Below, one piece after another: positions 24,622 to 33,926 of a stretch of 64,000 nt of DNA (position 1 is its first letter; each line of letters begins with the position of its first letter). Under the pieces are notes generated by a model. The model was given only the letters and a program-made list of their open reading frames with translations. It ran no database searches and was not told the origin of the DNA. A program made the position numbers and the translations under genes. Origin of the DNA: a virus; IMG/VR virus record IMGVR_UViG_3300041411_000178, positions 62,001-126,000 of that record. One strand, written 5' to 3'.

Positions 24622-26028
24622 ATGATCTCGATGGATTTTTTGAAACGACCCGTCGGAGGGTTGGAGTTCATTAACTTCCAGTCCACTGACTTCTACCGCA
24701 AGCAGGTGCTGTTCCTTGAAAGTCAGATCGGTCCCGACGGTGTTCTGAGTAAAGAAGCCATCCCAGGCATCAAAACCCTCATCGAAGAGTTCACTGGCTT
24801 TAAGAACGTGGACCTGAAGTTCTCGAGCAGCGGTAACCTGTCGGTTGACACCGGTTACTTCTCGCCTAACCACGTGCTGAACAACGCATTGGTAGACGAC
24901 CTGCTCAAGCCGACCCAGACCACCCTGTACCGCTGGTTTACCCAGAACAAGGACAAGGTGTTCAAAGGCGGTATCGATTACACCACCGGTAAAGTCCTCG
25001 GTAGTTTCCAGACCGTTCCTGTTACCTTTCAGATCAATCCTAATCTGAATGCCACCTTTCCTGCTGAGAAGGTGAAGAAGTTCGGCGTTCCCCTGGCTGG
25101 TATCCTGGCCGGTGCAATTGCCCATGAACTGGGCCATGTGTTCAGTGGCTGCATGATGCTGCTCACAGTCGCTTCTGACAACATCTATCTGAAAGCCTCT
25201 CTACGGTACTACCGTGAAGCCAAAGACGTCTCAGATCGCGTTGTAGTGCTCAAGGACATCGCTTCGCTGCTGGACGTTCCAGCGGCCAAACAGGGTGACC
25301 TGCAAAAGCTTGCACAGGACCAGGACGATAAAACCCTCTTCCTCTACTTCGATAAATTAATCGCCCAACGTAATATGCGACGCAGTTTGTCAGTAGGTGT
25401 GGAATCGATGTCGTCGGAAGTTGTAGCCGACATGTACGCTATCCGCATGGGTTGCGAGAAGGGTATTATCGCTGCTATCAGTATCCTGACTGACCAGGGT
25501 TGCATCCAGACCGTGGTTAACAGCCTGCTGATCGCCGCAGTGACTACCATCATTGCCCTGCCAGGTTTCATCGCCCTCACGGTGTCTATGGGCGTGGCGG
25601 GTGCAATGTTCATGGCCATGATCTTCTACATGTTCATCTTTGTCCTGAATTACTTCAGCAAGGGTTACTCGGGGGTCTACAACGCCGACCATCGTCGTTT
25701 CGAAGATGCGGTGCGTCAGCTGATCCAGAAGCTGAAAGAAGACACCACCATGCCAACCTCTGAAAAGAATGCGTTGGCGGATGAAGTACAGCAACTGTTG
25801 GCTCACGCTAATTGGCTGCGTCCTTGGTACGAGAGTACTGTGATCCACCGCTTCATGGGTTGGGTGTTCAGCCAGGCTGACTTCAAAGCTCAAGAAGTTG
25901 AACACTACACTTCCGTGATTGCCAACCACGAAGTGAACACCATTTCCGTTAAACTGGCGCGTCTTAAAAACCGCCGTGATGGCACGGACACTTCTCCGGA
26001 AGAAACCAACAAAACTTACGAAGCCTAA
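24622..26028 (+). CDS. Membrane zinc metalloprotease (HELGH, M48-like)
   Basis: The 468-residue protein starts after GAGGAGTACAGGTGC. HELGH at residues 168-172 (context AIAHELGHVF) supplies two zinc-binding His and the catalytic Glu. SSEVVADMYAIRMG (E266, D270) fits the third ligand and the ExxxD signature of M48-type peptidases. Two hydrophobic segments at about 300-322 and 324-344 are likely transmembrane helices after the catalytic domain, and the C-terminus is charged. It is followed 24 bases later by a small gene and then an internal head protein gene, so it is expressed with virion components. It may be a structural or injected protease, or may cleave host envelope proteins; the substrate is unknown. 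It is not obviously the prohead protease, which is of a serine type in this group. Confidence 0.8.
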   Translation: MISMDFLKRPVGGLEFINFQSTDFYRKQVLFLESQIGPDGVLSKEAIPGIKTLIEEFTGFKNVDLKFSSSGNLSVDTGYFSPNHVLNNALVDDLLKPTQTTLYRWFTQNKDKVFKGGIDYTTGKVLGSFQTVPVTFQINPNLNATFPAEKVKKFGVPLAGILAGAIAHELGHVFSGCMMLLTVASDNIYLKASLRYYREAKDVSDRVVVLKDIASLLDVPAAKQGDLQKLAQDQDDKTLFLYFDKLIAQRNMRRSLSVGVESMSSEVVADMYAIRMGCEKGIIAAISILTDQGCIQTVVNSLLIAAVTTIIALPGFIALTVSMGVAGAMFMAMIFYMFIFVLNYFSKGYSGVYNADHRRFEDAVRQLIQKLKEDTTMPTSEKNALADEVQQLLAHANWLRPWYESTVIHRFMGWVFSQADFKAQEVEHYTSVIANHEVNTISVKLARLKNRRDGTDTSPEETNKTYEA

Positions 26029-26052
26029 CCCTACCCATAAAGGAACTCCACC

Positions 26053-26448
26053 ATGTCGCATTTGATACATGTACTCGCTTTCAAGAAAGAGCTGACCGAA
26101 AAGGGTATTACTTGCCCGATCGAACAAAGCAAGCTGCTGGCCGAACCGTTCACTCGTGCACTGATCCGTCGCTCGTACCGCCTGGGTGGCTGGACCTCCG
26201 AGATGGATGAGAAAGCCTGGGCCATGCTCGACAAGTGGAACAAAGTGTCGCCTATCCCTGCCGCGCTGATCCACAAGGGTGCTCAGGTTCGTATCGGCGC
26301 ACTCAACGGCGCCATGCTGAACACCGGCTCCCTGCCGTGCAAGAAAGAATTCACCTGCATCGTGAACGACGTAGACGTTGGCGATCTGCCGACCTGCACC
26401 GTTCTGACCGATTACCTGGTACGTGAACTGGAGGCTAACCGTGAGTGA
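26053..26448 (+). CDS. Hypothetical protein, 131 aa
   Basis: Starts after AAAGGAACTCCACC. Soluble mixed alpha/beta protein with a compact C-terminal half containing two Cys (LPCKKEFTCIV at about 98-108). No recognised motif. It lies between the metalloprotease and an internal head protein gene whose GTG start overlaps its stop, so all three are coupled. A partner or chaperone role is only an inference. Confidence 0.65.
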   Translation: MSHLIHVLAFKKELTEKGITCPIEQSKLLAEPFTRALIRRSYRLGGWTSEMDEKAWAMLDKWNKVSPIPAALIHKGAQVRIGALNGAMLNTGSLPCKKEFTCIVNDVDVGDLPTCTVLTDYLVRELEANRE

Positions 26449-27955
26449 CTCGGCAACCACCCAGATCGATGATTACCAGCAGATTGGTAACTCGAGCCCT
26501 GTTGACTCGTATCAGCCGGGCGAAAACAAACAACGTGTCGACCTGACGGAATACTACCAGGTTAGCGAACAGAACAACGCCACCGTTATGGTGATGGGTT
26601 CTGAACAGCTGAACCTCGGTATGTTCTCCAAGCAGGTTGCCCGTCACCTCAAACTGCAAGGCGTCGAGAAGTACGACCCGTTCCCTTCCGAGCGTAATGC
26701 TCGTATGGGTGCTGAAGGTTTCTTCAGTGCGGTATACAACGGCTTCAAGGACTTCATCGAAGCGATCATCAAGTACATCCGCATGGCCATTGACTGGGTT
26801 GTCGACATGGTCAAGGGTATCTTCGGGTTCCGTAAGAGCGCTCGCATCACCAAGGCGATCGACGATGACCTCGGGAACCTGAAGAAAGAGTTCGAAGACA
26901 CGATGATCAGCTTTGGTTTCAACATTGCTGAGTACAACGTAGAGAACTTCCTCGGTACGCTGCCGGCGGGTCAGGATCGTGTGGCTCAAATCCATTTGCT
27001 GAAGAACCGTCTCGACAGCGATGTGGATCAGATCAAGAAGCTGGAAGCGTGCGTCCCACTGATCCAGCAGATCAACGCCAAGATCCTGCAAGCCGGTGAG
27101 AAAGTCAACACCGCCCAGAAGCGCCTGAAACGCGTTATCCTGGACGAGTACAACCGTTCCCGTGTTCGCTATAAAGGCGGTAACCACGTCGACGGTGCGA
27201 ACTCCAGCGAAGTCACAGTGGTGCTCAAGGCTATTCAGGAAACCTCGCTCGCCCTGGATACCAAGGAAATTGCCAGCTTGATGCAGAAGCTGTACAAGGA
27301 CCTTTACAGCATCGAGTTTGCAAACGAGGAACTGACGCACAAGTTCGATCAGGTGCAGAACCGCCTGAAGACCGAAGTGCAGGCCAGCACCAGTGTTGTC
27401 CGCGGTGTAGACGTCAGCGCTACCATGACCAGCATCCAGGCCCTCAACCTGCGCTACCAGAGTCTGGTGGACAGCGAGATCGACATCTCCAAGGTCAACT
27501 GGAAAGCGCTGGGTGAGATCGTTGACAAGTCTGACGGTGAGAAGCTGTCATCCATGTCGACCTATTACAACGCTCCTGCACTGCTGGCGGCTTACCAGGA
27601 ACTGTCGGTCGATATTCGCAACTTCGTTCAGTGCTCTTATGGCATCAGCAAGGAAGTCCTGCGGGTAGAGAAGCAGATCACCAGCCTGGTGGAGTGGTAC
27701 GGTCGTATCCACGCCTATTACTACGCCGGTGTCCTGGGTGACGCTGAAGGGATCGCGAAGGTTGTTGACGACGCGGTTAAACGGGGACTGAGCCCAATCG
27801 TCGAGGGTCGTGTCTTTATCAAGGATGCGGACGCCAAGACTTTTGGTGAGAAGCTGACGGCAAACGTTAACTTCGCCATCCAGAACGATATTGGTGGGGT
27901 GAAATCCAGCCTCAACAACTTCACCAAGCAAATCGGGGTAGGTAAATTGCTATGA
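26441..27955 (+). CDS. Internal head protein with propeptide, 504 aa
   Basis: GTG 26441 is preferred because GGAGG stands six bases upstream; the in-frame GTG at 26423 would put that site inside the gene. Residues 1-92 are a Gln/Asn/Asp-rich propeptide ending in RMGAE. GFFSAVYNGFKDFIEAIIKY follows, a long amphipathic helix reaching a hydrophobic KGIFGF. The rest is helical with coiled-coil character. Predicted cleavage by the phage prohead protease would leave about 412 residues. The start overlaps the upstream stop and the gene end overlaps the next start (ATGA). It is one of a family of proteins with the same tag and helix layout in this window. Confidence 0.75.
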   Translation: MSDSATTQIDDYQQIGNSSPVDSYQPGENKQRVDLTEYYQVSEQNNATVMVMGSEQLNLGMFSKQVARHLKLQGVEKYDPFPSERNARMGAEGFFSAVYNGFKDFIEAIIKYIRMAIDWVVDMVKGIFGFRKSARITKAIDDDLGNLKKEFEDTMISFGFNIAEYNVENFLGTLPAGQDRVAQIHLLKNRLDSDVDQIKKLEACVPLIQQINAKILQAGEKVNTAQKRLKRVILDEYNRSRVRYKGGNHVDGANSSEVTVVLKAIQETSLALDTKEIASLMQKLYKDLYSIEFANEELTHKFDQVQNRLKTEVQASTSVVRGVDVSATMTSIQALNLRYQSLVDSEIDISKVNWKALGEIVDKSDGEKLSSMSTYYNAPALLAAYQELSVDIRNFVQCSYGISKEVLRVEKQITSLVEWYGRIHAYYYAGVLGDAEGIAKVVDDAVKRGLSPIVEGRVFIKDADAKTFGEKLTANVNFAIQNDIGGVKSSLNNFTKQIGVGKLL

Positions 27956-28710
27956 GCCGAGCAGCTATGTGGGAAGAGGTCGTTAAACTGAAGGGCGTGG
28001 CTGAAGTCACTACCCAGACGTATATCGACGAACTCGAGTCGCTTATCAGTGCAATGGAAGACGATGGTCTGCCACTCACTGTTGCAACAAAGATCATCCG
28101 CGGTATCTGGGGTAACACTTCCCGGGCTAACGCCTTGCTGGTACAGCTGTCGGAATGCTTCCCGGAGACTAACAAGTCTGTGGTGCTGTACGCCGGCTTG
28201 CCTGCTGATGAAGCGCGTAAGCAGTTGGGTGAGCTGGAAGAAACCCGCGAGTACTTCAAGGTGATCTACGACTACATCAACGAAGTAGTCGACACCACGT
28301 TCAAGACACTGCTGGCCGCCGAATTTACCGTCGAAAGCCAGGACTGCCTGAATGAGTTCCGTTGTGAAGTGCTGAAGTATGTCGCCTACACGGGTGATTA
28401 CTTCTACGAAGCCGAGCAGAAGTTGAAAGACGGCTCGCTGACTTCGTGGGATCAACTCAACCGTGTGCCGGACATCGTGATCAACGGTGACTACATGTTC
28501 GTTACCGACTTCAAGGAATCCCTGGCCAAAGCTCACGTCGAATATCTGAAGGGAACTTTCCATCCAGATCTGCGCTCGTCGGGTTACAGCCTGAAGGACT
28601 TCTCGTGGCGCACCAGCGACATGTGCAACAAACTGAAGCTGCCGTTCATGTTTGCGGAATACCTGAACTCCAAGTACCCAGGTACGCCGTTGGAACAGCC
28701 TGCTGAATAA
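27952..28710 (+). CDS. Hypothetical virion-operon protein, 252 aa
   Basis: The ATG overlaps the stop of the internal head protein gene (ATGA). The product is acidic, helical and soluble, with several aromatic clusters (YDYINEVV, GDYFYEAE). No Gly-x-Glu cleavage tag followed by an amphipathic helix is evident, so it is not an obvious member of the processed family. It ends the operon before a strong hairpin. Function unknown. Confidence 0.65.
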   Translation: MSRAAMWEEVVKLKGVAEVTTQTYIDELESLISAMEDDGLPLTVATKIIRGIWGNTSRANALLVQLSECFPETNKSVVLYAGLPADEARKQLGELEETREYFKVIYDYINEVVDTTFKTLLAAEFTVESQDCLNEFRCEVLKYVAYTGDYFYEAEQKLKDGSLTSWDQLNRVPDIVINGDYMFVTDFKESLAKAHVEYLKGTFHPDLRSSGYSLKDFSWRTSDMCNKLKLPFMFAEYLNSKYPGTPLEQPAE

Positions 28711-28726
28711 GTTGTACCGGCTATAA

Positions 28727-28760
28727 CCTACCCTACCTCCTTTGCGGGAGGTAGGGTAGG
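28727..28760. terminator. Bidirectional hairpin terminator
   Basis: Arms CCTACCCTACCTCC (28727-28740) and GGAGGTAGGGTAGG (28747-28760) flank the loop TTTGCG. The plus strand continues ATTATGGCTGCTTTAT, the recurring tail, and the minus-strand virion gene ends within it. Confidence 0.85.
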
Positions 28761-28772
28761 ATTATGGCTGCT

Positions 28773-31709
28773 TTATACCGGACCCATGTTTACCATGGAC
28801 ACGTCATGCGGCAGGAAGACGATATCAATGTCTTCCTTAATCGACAACAGACCATCAGAACTCTGTTGCAGCAGTTTACGGATACTGAACCCGGTAAGGT
28901 CATCCGCGTTACTGATTACATCAACCGTACTGTCACCGGCTACGGCACTCAGCTTAACCGCCACCACTTCACTCGATGTCCCGTCTTTCAACTGCCAGGC
29001 GAGATCGTTAGCACTGAACGTCCGGGCTCCGAACAGACCTTCGTTAAGCGTCTGCGGGGTACTGGTTTCCAGAGCACTTTTCAGGCTTTGGTTCTTCATG
29101 CCAGAAGCCGTCAGGTAATACGTCACGACAAAACTCAGATCCTGACGCAGATACGACGTGTAGTTGCTGTTGACCACCACCTTCTGATAGCCCAGCTTGT
29201 TACGCGGCTGGTACACCAGACTCGTCTGATCCAGAGCGGACGATGCGAAGTAAGCCATGTCCTGACTGATAACGTCGACGAAGTAGTCTTTGGTTTCTTG
29301 AGCGAACTGTACGTCGTACTCATCATGACTGAAGAAGTACGCACCATCAAACCCGATGAAGTCCCAGTGATAGAGTTTCTCACGAGGAGCCACTTCGATG
29401 TAATTGCCATCGGCATCGAGCATGTAGTCGTCTTTGGTGTATTCCAGCCGAACCCGAGGAGGTACGTTGTTATCGTACATCAGGTCGCCTGCATGGTGCT
29501 CTACTTGAGCCACACCATCCACGAAGATGATTTCCTTAAATTCATCATCCGTACGTTTGTAGATCGTTTCTGGATAAGTGAACGGAACATCCACACCATA
29601 CTTCTTGTACTGTGCTTCACCGACCAGAGGACGGATACGGCTGTACAGGTTACCCAGCTTCTTGCCCAGTACAACGTTGTACTGAGTTTCGATGATCGCC
29701 ACCATTGGCACACGGAACAGGCTCTGGTCGATCTTCTCGTCCGAGTCAGTCGCCGTGTTTGCCTTATCACCCTGGAAGGTGAAGATGAACGTCATGTCCA
29801 GATCCAGAGGCACACCGGTAGTCGGCTGGGTGCTACCGAACTGCGAGAAGTTGGTGAAGTACATTACGTCATTCACGTCAACATCAAAACGGCTGTCCAA
29901 TGCGAACTGCCAGATGCGCTCACCCGATTCCGTCAGGCCGTACAACGTACCCGCAATGCTTGCCAGGCTGTTGGTGTCTTCCGGCTGTACCGACAGCTGA
30001 ACACCCAGGGTGGAGTCATCCAGTTCCTGGTAGCTCTTGCCAGAGGCCGTTACGATGGTGATCAGGTAACCCGAGTCGTTCTGTTCAATCGCAACAGTCC
30101 CAACCCCCACGTCAATACCCAACAGACTGTTCTCGGCCTTAAACGTCTGGCTCTTGAACTTGGGTTCATCCAGGTGATAGGTCCGCAACACCGCTTGGGA
30201 GTTGGTGAGGTCCATCACGTAGTAGAACGGGGTGTACACCAGCGTAGTGCTGGCTACCAAGTCAACCTTGCCTTCATTGCTTCGGGCTTCGTAGCTGTTC
30301 TTGGTAATCTGGTTAATCAGAACCGTAGTTGGCTGACTGATGTCAAACAATACGTTGTGTGGAACAGTAATGCGCTGACCGTTGTCAATCACCACACCGC
30401 TGCCGATCAGGTCATTGACCGACGCCAGATAACTACCGACAAAGCAACCCATCGGAGCAAACAGCTTCTTGTTATCCTGGATACGAAGTTCCTTGGTCAA
30501 CGAGTAGCTACGCTTGGTCATGTAGTCGATGGATTTAACCGAGTTGTAACCGTAGTTCTCCACGGTACCCACCAGGTTGTTTTCCGTGATCGGCAGGTTA
30601 CGCTGACGGCGACCCGAGATAAAGGAAGCCTTCATCTGAGCAAACGGGATAGCGTTGCTACCGCCCGATGTCGAGGTCATTGCACGCCAAGCCATACCAC
30701 CCGAAGACTTCAGTGCGTTGGAGAACGGACCCAGGGTACCAGCACCGTAACGATAGTCCTGGTAGTTCACCCCCACGTCACCCAGAGCGGTCTGTGTGAA
30801 GTCTTTCAGCAGCTCACCCTTCGTGGTGTAGGTATAGATGTCGATCGAACCGATACCCAGACCGTTGGCAATGTAGACATCAGGAATCTTGAAACCGTAC
30901 TTCTGATTGCTGACATCCAGGTTCAAAGCCAGGGTGACAGTGTTCGGGTCAAACACGTCCTGGTCATAACTCACCCGAATCTCAGACTTGACGCCACCAA
31001 CCGTTAGGAACGCACGCACGGCGAACAGGTAGTCAGGGAACACAACATCACCACTGCAACCCGAACTCTGGTTGGAGGTCAGGTTCTCCGTTGGCATGCA
31101 GACCAGCTGCCGGCACGGAATAACGATCGTCAGGTAACCGTTAGGGGTCACCACACGCTTCAGCAGGTTGTTGGCAATCGGATTGAGCGGGTTGTTGGTG
31201 GAATCGTCGTAAACCACCTGGTAACCGGTCTGCTCGCTGTAACGGATTTCAATACCGTTCTCGATAGCAAACGTGTAACCGCCAAAGGTCAGTTCAGTGT
31301 CCTTCGGCAACAGTAGCATTTTGTACGTGAAGGTACTCTTGCCCAGCGTAACCGTAACGTCCTTAGCTAGCGCTCTGAAGACGTCAGTGTTGATGGCGTA
31401 TTGCAGGTCCATGATCGACGGTGTGCCGAACATGCCAACCTGTTCTTCCTCAGACATGTGACGACTGAGGTCAGCTGTGCTACGCGCATGAGCTGGGAAC
31501 ATTTTCGCCACAGCGTCATCGATGCGAAGCAGGAGACCGTGAGCAGTACCCAGGATGATGTCAGTACCGAAAACAAACGGGTGAGTCTTGCTGTTGAGTT
31601 TTACCGACTTATTGAAGTAGTCGTTCTCAACCTGGTTGACCACACGGTTTACCCCACGGATAGGGTTGTTGGCCAGTGCGATCAATTCGTTCTGTGTAAT
31701 GTCGGCCAT
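28773..31709 (-). CDS. Large virion structural protein, probably baseplate or tail
   Basis: The 978-residue protein is rich in beta strands, Thr, Ser and Asn with few charged clusters, the composition usual for baseplate and fibre-associated proteins. The N-terminal 110 residues are helical. Cys is rare (CSGDV and CMPTEN near residues 208-222, CFVG near 420). There is no signal peptide or membrane segment. It follows the 31710 gene with no gap, so the two form a minus-strand operon and are probably neighbours in the particle. The plus strand also shows a long open frame here, but its composition is not protein-like. I cannot name a family. Confidence 0.65.
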   Translation of the reverse strand: MADITQNELIALANNPIRGVNRVVNQVENDYFNKSVKLNSKTHPFVFGTDIILGTAHGLLLRIDDAVAKMFPAHARSTADLSRHMSEEEQVGMFGTPSIMDLQYAINTDVFRALAKDVTVTLGKSTFTYKMLLLPKDTELTFGGYTFAIENGIEIRYSEQTGYQVVYDDSTNNPLNPIANNLLKRVVTPNGYLTIVIPCRQLVCMPTENLTSNQSSGCSGDVVFPDYLFAVRAFLTVGGVKSEIRVSYDQDVFDPNTVTLALNLDVSNQKYGFKIPDVYIANGLGIGSIDIYTYTTKGELLKDFTQTALGDVGVNYQDYRYGAGTLGPFSNALKSSGGMAWRAMTSTSGGSNAIPFAQMKASFISGRRQRNLPITENNLVGTVENYGYNSVKSIDYMTKRSYSLTKELRIQDNKKLFAPMGCFVGSYLASVNDLIGSGVVIDNGQRITVPHNVLFDISQPTTVLINQITKNSYEARSNEGKVDLVASTTLVYTPFYYVMDLTNSQAVLRTYHLDEPKFKSQTFKAENSLLGIDVGVGTVAIEQNDSGYLITIVTASGKSYQELDDSTLGVQLSVQPEDTNSLASIAGTLYGLTESGERIWQFALDSRFDVDVNDVMYFTNFSQFGSTQPTTGVPLDLDMTFIFTFQGDKANTATDSDEKIDQSLFRVPMVAIIETQYNVVLGKKLGNLYSRIRPLVGEAQYKKYGVDVPFTYPETIYKRTDDEFKEIIFVDGVAQVEHHAGDLMYDNNVPPRVRLEYTKDDYMLDADGNYIEVAPREKLYHWDFIGFDGAYFFSHDEYDVQFAQETKDYFVDVISQDMAYFASSALDQTSLVYQPRNKLGYQKVVVNSNYTSYLRQDLSFVVTYYLTASGMKNQSLKSALETSTPQTLNEGLFGARTFSANDLAWQLKDGTSSEVVAVKLSAVAGDSTVDVISNADDLTGFSIRKLLQQSSDGLLSIKEDIDIVFLPHDVSMVNMGPV

Positions 31710-32786
31710 TTACTTAGCACCCCAGTATTCCATTTCCATCGAGTTCAGGTTGATCCAGGGATAGCACAACGCATAGTTCGCTTTGTAGTACTCACTGAAC
31801 TTCAACTTGCGGTAGTTGTTTTCCCGAACACTTGGGTTCATGTTTGGATTGAAGAACAACGTCGTGCGGTTAAACATGTCCGCGAGACGCAGGTTGTTGT
31901 AACGGAAGACCACACTTGGGAAGTTGATCTCCACTTCGTCCTGACCCTGACCCCGCAAACTGTTCTGCGTACGGTCAATGGTACTGAATGCACCCGATGG
32001 GTACGTGTTAGGCCAGGAGTAGCCGTTGCAGTAGATACCCTCGATACTCCGCATGTTCTTGTTCATGATGATGTGATAGATCCGCACATCATAATCGCGG
32101 TAGTTCTGGATCAACGCTTCGGCGTAAGGTTCCATCCCCTCATCACCCAGTGTTACACCCTCGATGTAGTGGTTGATCACATCGAAGATAAAGGGAACAA
32201 CGTTGGGCTTGGGGTTGTGGAAGGTCAGACGCATGTCGTAGTCGTAGTTAACCTTCAGAATCCCGTTGGGGTACTGATAGACTTCCTTACGAATACCCGG
32301 AGTGGATTTCTCTACTGGCATGTTCACATCGGGGAAACCCGACGACACCTTAACCAGGTTAGTCAAACACCCCATCCATGGATACAGCGGATCGAGCATT
32401 TCACTGTTACCACTGTTGGCTCTTCCCCATACCGGATCGAGCAACCCCTTAACGTAATGTTGTAGGGTGTTTCGAGTTGGGTTGTACAACGGCAACATTT
32501 GAGGATGTTTTATCACGTTTTCGTCGGATAAGTTCAACAACGGCCGGTTAATAAAGACTAATCCTATGGTGTCGTCGGGGATGGGAGCCAACTGGTTCCC
32601 AGGGCCTAGAATTCGTACCCCTTTCAGCATGCTGATCAGAGCACTCGAGTAACCGGGTCCGCCGTTTTCTCGAAATGCGTACTCAAGCCAGTCATCATAC
32701 GACTGGGAGTTCAGATCTTCTGCGGGTTCTTCATTCCCTGGGGTCTTGTCGTACCACCCGTTATACTGATTCGGATCATCCGCCAT
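31710..32786 (-). CDS. Virion structural protein, 358 aa
   Basis: ATG 32786 is preferred because GGGAGCCAGAGAA precedes it; the ATG at 32801 has no ribosome site. The protein has an acidic Asn/Asp-rich N-terminus and a Tyr-, Asn- and Pro-rich mixed body (for example YPWMGCLTNL, EGIYCNGYSWPNTYPSGAF), typical of tail or neck proteins. It directly abuts the large gene at 31709. It diverges from the 32820 operon over 33 bases. Family not recognised; the tail/baseplate idea is inference from composition and pairing. Confidence 0.6.
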   Translation of the reverse strand: MADDPNQYNGWYDKTPGNEEPAEDLNSQSYDDWLEYAFRENGGPGYSSALISMLKGVRILGPGNQLAPIPDDTIGLVFINRPLLNLSDENVIKHPQMLPLYNPTRNTLQHYVKGLLDPVWGRANSGNSEMLDPLYPWMGCLTNLVKVSSGFPDVNMPVEKSTPGIRKEVYQYPNGILKVNYDYDMRLTFHNPKPNVVPFIFDVINHYIEGVTLGDEGMEPYAEALIQNYRDYDVRIYHIIMNKNMRSIEGIYCNGYSWPNTYPSGAFSTIDRTQNSLRGQGQDEVEINFPSVVFRYNNLRLADMFNRTTLFFNPNMNPSVRENNYRKLKFSEYYKANYALCYPWINLNSMEMEYWGAK

Positions 32787-32819
32787 TTCTCTGGCTCCCA
32801 TTAATGAAGGTAATTAAAA

Positions 32820-33926
32820 ATGATTGGTAACGTATTAGGTCTGGGGTCTTACCTGCTGGATATTGCTGGTAAGTTTTATCCCGATAGCAAAGACATAAAC
32901 TCCGCCGCCAAGGTGGCGGGCCAGGTTCAACGTTCATACAATGTGGTCTCTACCACATCGGTTCACCAGAGTGCCAACCGCGCCATCATTGCTCCAATGG
33001 TGGGTGTTGAGCAGTCGCTTCTGCATCAAGAATTCATGGCCGACCTCATGCAGATCATTATGCTGCGTGACGTAGTCGCTACTCTGACTCACCTGGCGCT
33101 TGAAGGCACCGTGGCAATGGGTGTTCAGATCAAGGACGTTATCGGTTCGATCAACCCAAACCGTGCAGGCATGATGGCGTTGATGGGCTGCGAAGCTTTC
33201 GACAACAACATCCCGAACGGCGACAAGCCTGACGACAAGGCACCGGAACAAGCCTTCGTTCAAATCGGTGGCAAGTCCATGCCGGATCTGAACGAGTACA
33301 CGCCTCTGGCCGTGGGTAAAGTGGTTAACGCCACCCTGACCACCGAGCGCGGTACCAAGATCGACTTCCCGTTGACCTTCCGCCAAATCCCCGTTCCTAT
33401 GTCCGTCAAGGATCTGAAGCGCACCTTCTCGGCCGCCAAGATCGAAGAGGGCTTCTTCGCTCGCCTGACCATGGCGAAGACAGGTGAGATCACTTACCCT
33501 GAATTCCTCAGTGGTAAGGATGTCATCAAAGAACGCTTCAACATCAAGAACGAAGAGATGTCGGGCTACTACAAAGAAGCCCTGCGTCGTGAAACCGGTA
33601 ACAAGCTCACCGCTGTTCGCACCGGCGTGGTCAGCTTCAACAGCATGGCCAACTCGTTCATCATGTCCCAGGAATCGGCTACCCAGCTGGAACTGGACAT
33701 CGGTAAGCGTTTCCGCGACCCACGTTCGCGTGAAGGGATCTTCAAGGCTGTGGTGGCAAACACCATCGTAGTCTGCAATGAAGACCGCGGCATTTACACC
33801 TTCTACACCCACGGCAGCGATATGCCTGAAGTCTACACCCGCAAGGATATCGCCGTTAAATCGAAGAAAGATTCCGGTTCCAACACTCTGGCGGACCTGG
33901 TCAAGTTGCTCAACGGAGGCATGTGA
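32820..33926 (+). CDS. Virion structural protein with internal cleavage tag, 368 aa
   Basis: Starts after GAAGGTAATTAAAA. Residues 1-125 are a mostly hydrophobic or helical N-terminal part ending in ALMGCE, followed by AFDNNIPNGDKPDD, which resembles the GAESFD tag of the capsid and portal proteins. The remainder is a mixed alpha/beta domain. Cleavage after E125 is predicted but unproved. The stop overlaps the next start (TGATG). The gene opens an operon of at least seven structural genes and uses the abundant-codon style of the capsid gene, implying high expression. Confidence 0.65.
   Translation: MIGNVLGLGSYLLDIAGKFYPDSKDINSAAKVAGQVQRSYNVVSTTSVHQSANRAIIAPMVGVEQSLLHQEFMADLMQIIMLRDVVATLTHLALEGTVAMGVQIKDVIGSINPNRAGMMALMGCEAFDNNIPNGDKPDDKAPEQAFVQIGGKSMPDLNEYTPLAVGKVVNATLTTERGTKIDFPLTFRQIPVPMSVKDLKRTFSAAKIEEGFFARLTMAKTGEITYPEFLSGKDVIKERFNIKNEEMSGYYKEALRRETGNKLTAVRTGVVSFNSMANSFIMSQESATQLELDIGKRFRDPRSREGIFKAVVANTIVVCNEDRGIYTFYTHGSDMPEVYTRKDIAVKSKKDSGSNTLADLVKLLNGGM

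Noticed and set aside
25456-25464. MGCE followed by KG in the metalloprotease, resembling the cleavage tag
   Set aside because: It lies in the middle of the protein next to the zinc ligand motif, with a Lys at the first position after Glu, unlike the other tags.
28764-31007. A 747-codon plus-strand frame opposite the large minus-strand virion gene
   Set aside because: The minus-strand frame is longer (978 codons), has a normal composition and abuts its partner gene; the plus frame is rich in His, Arg and Thr without domain structure.
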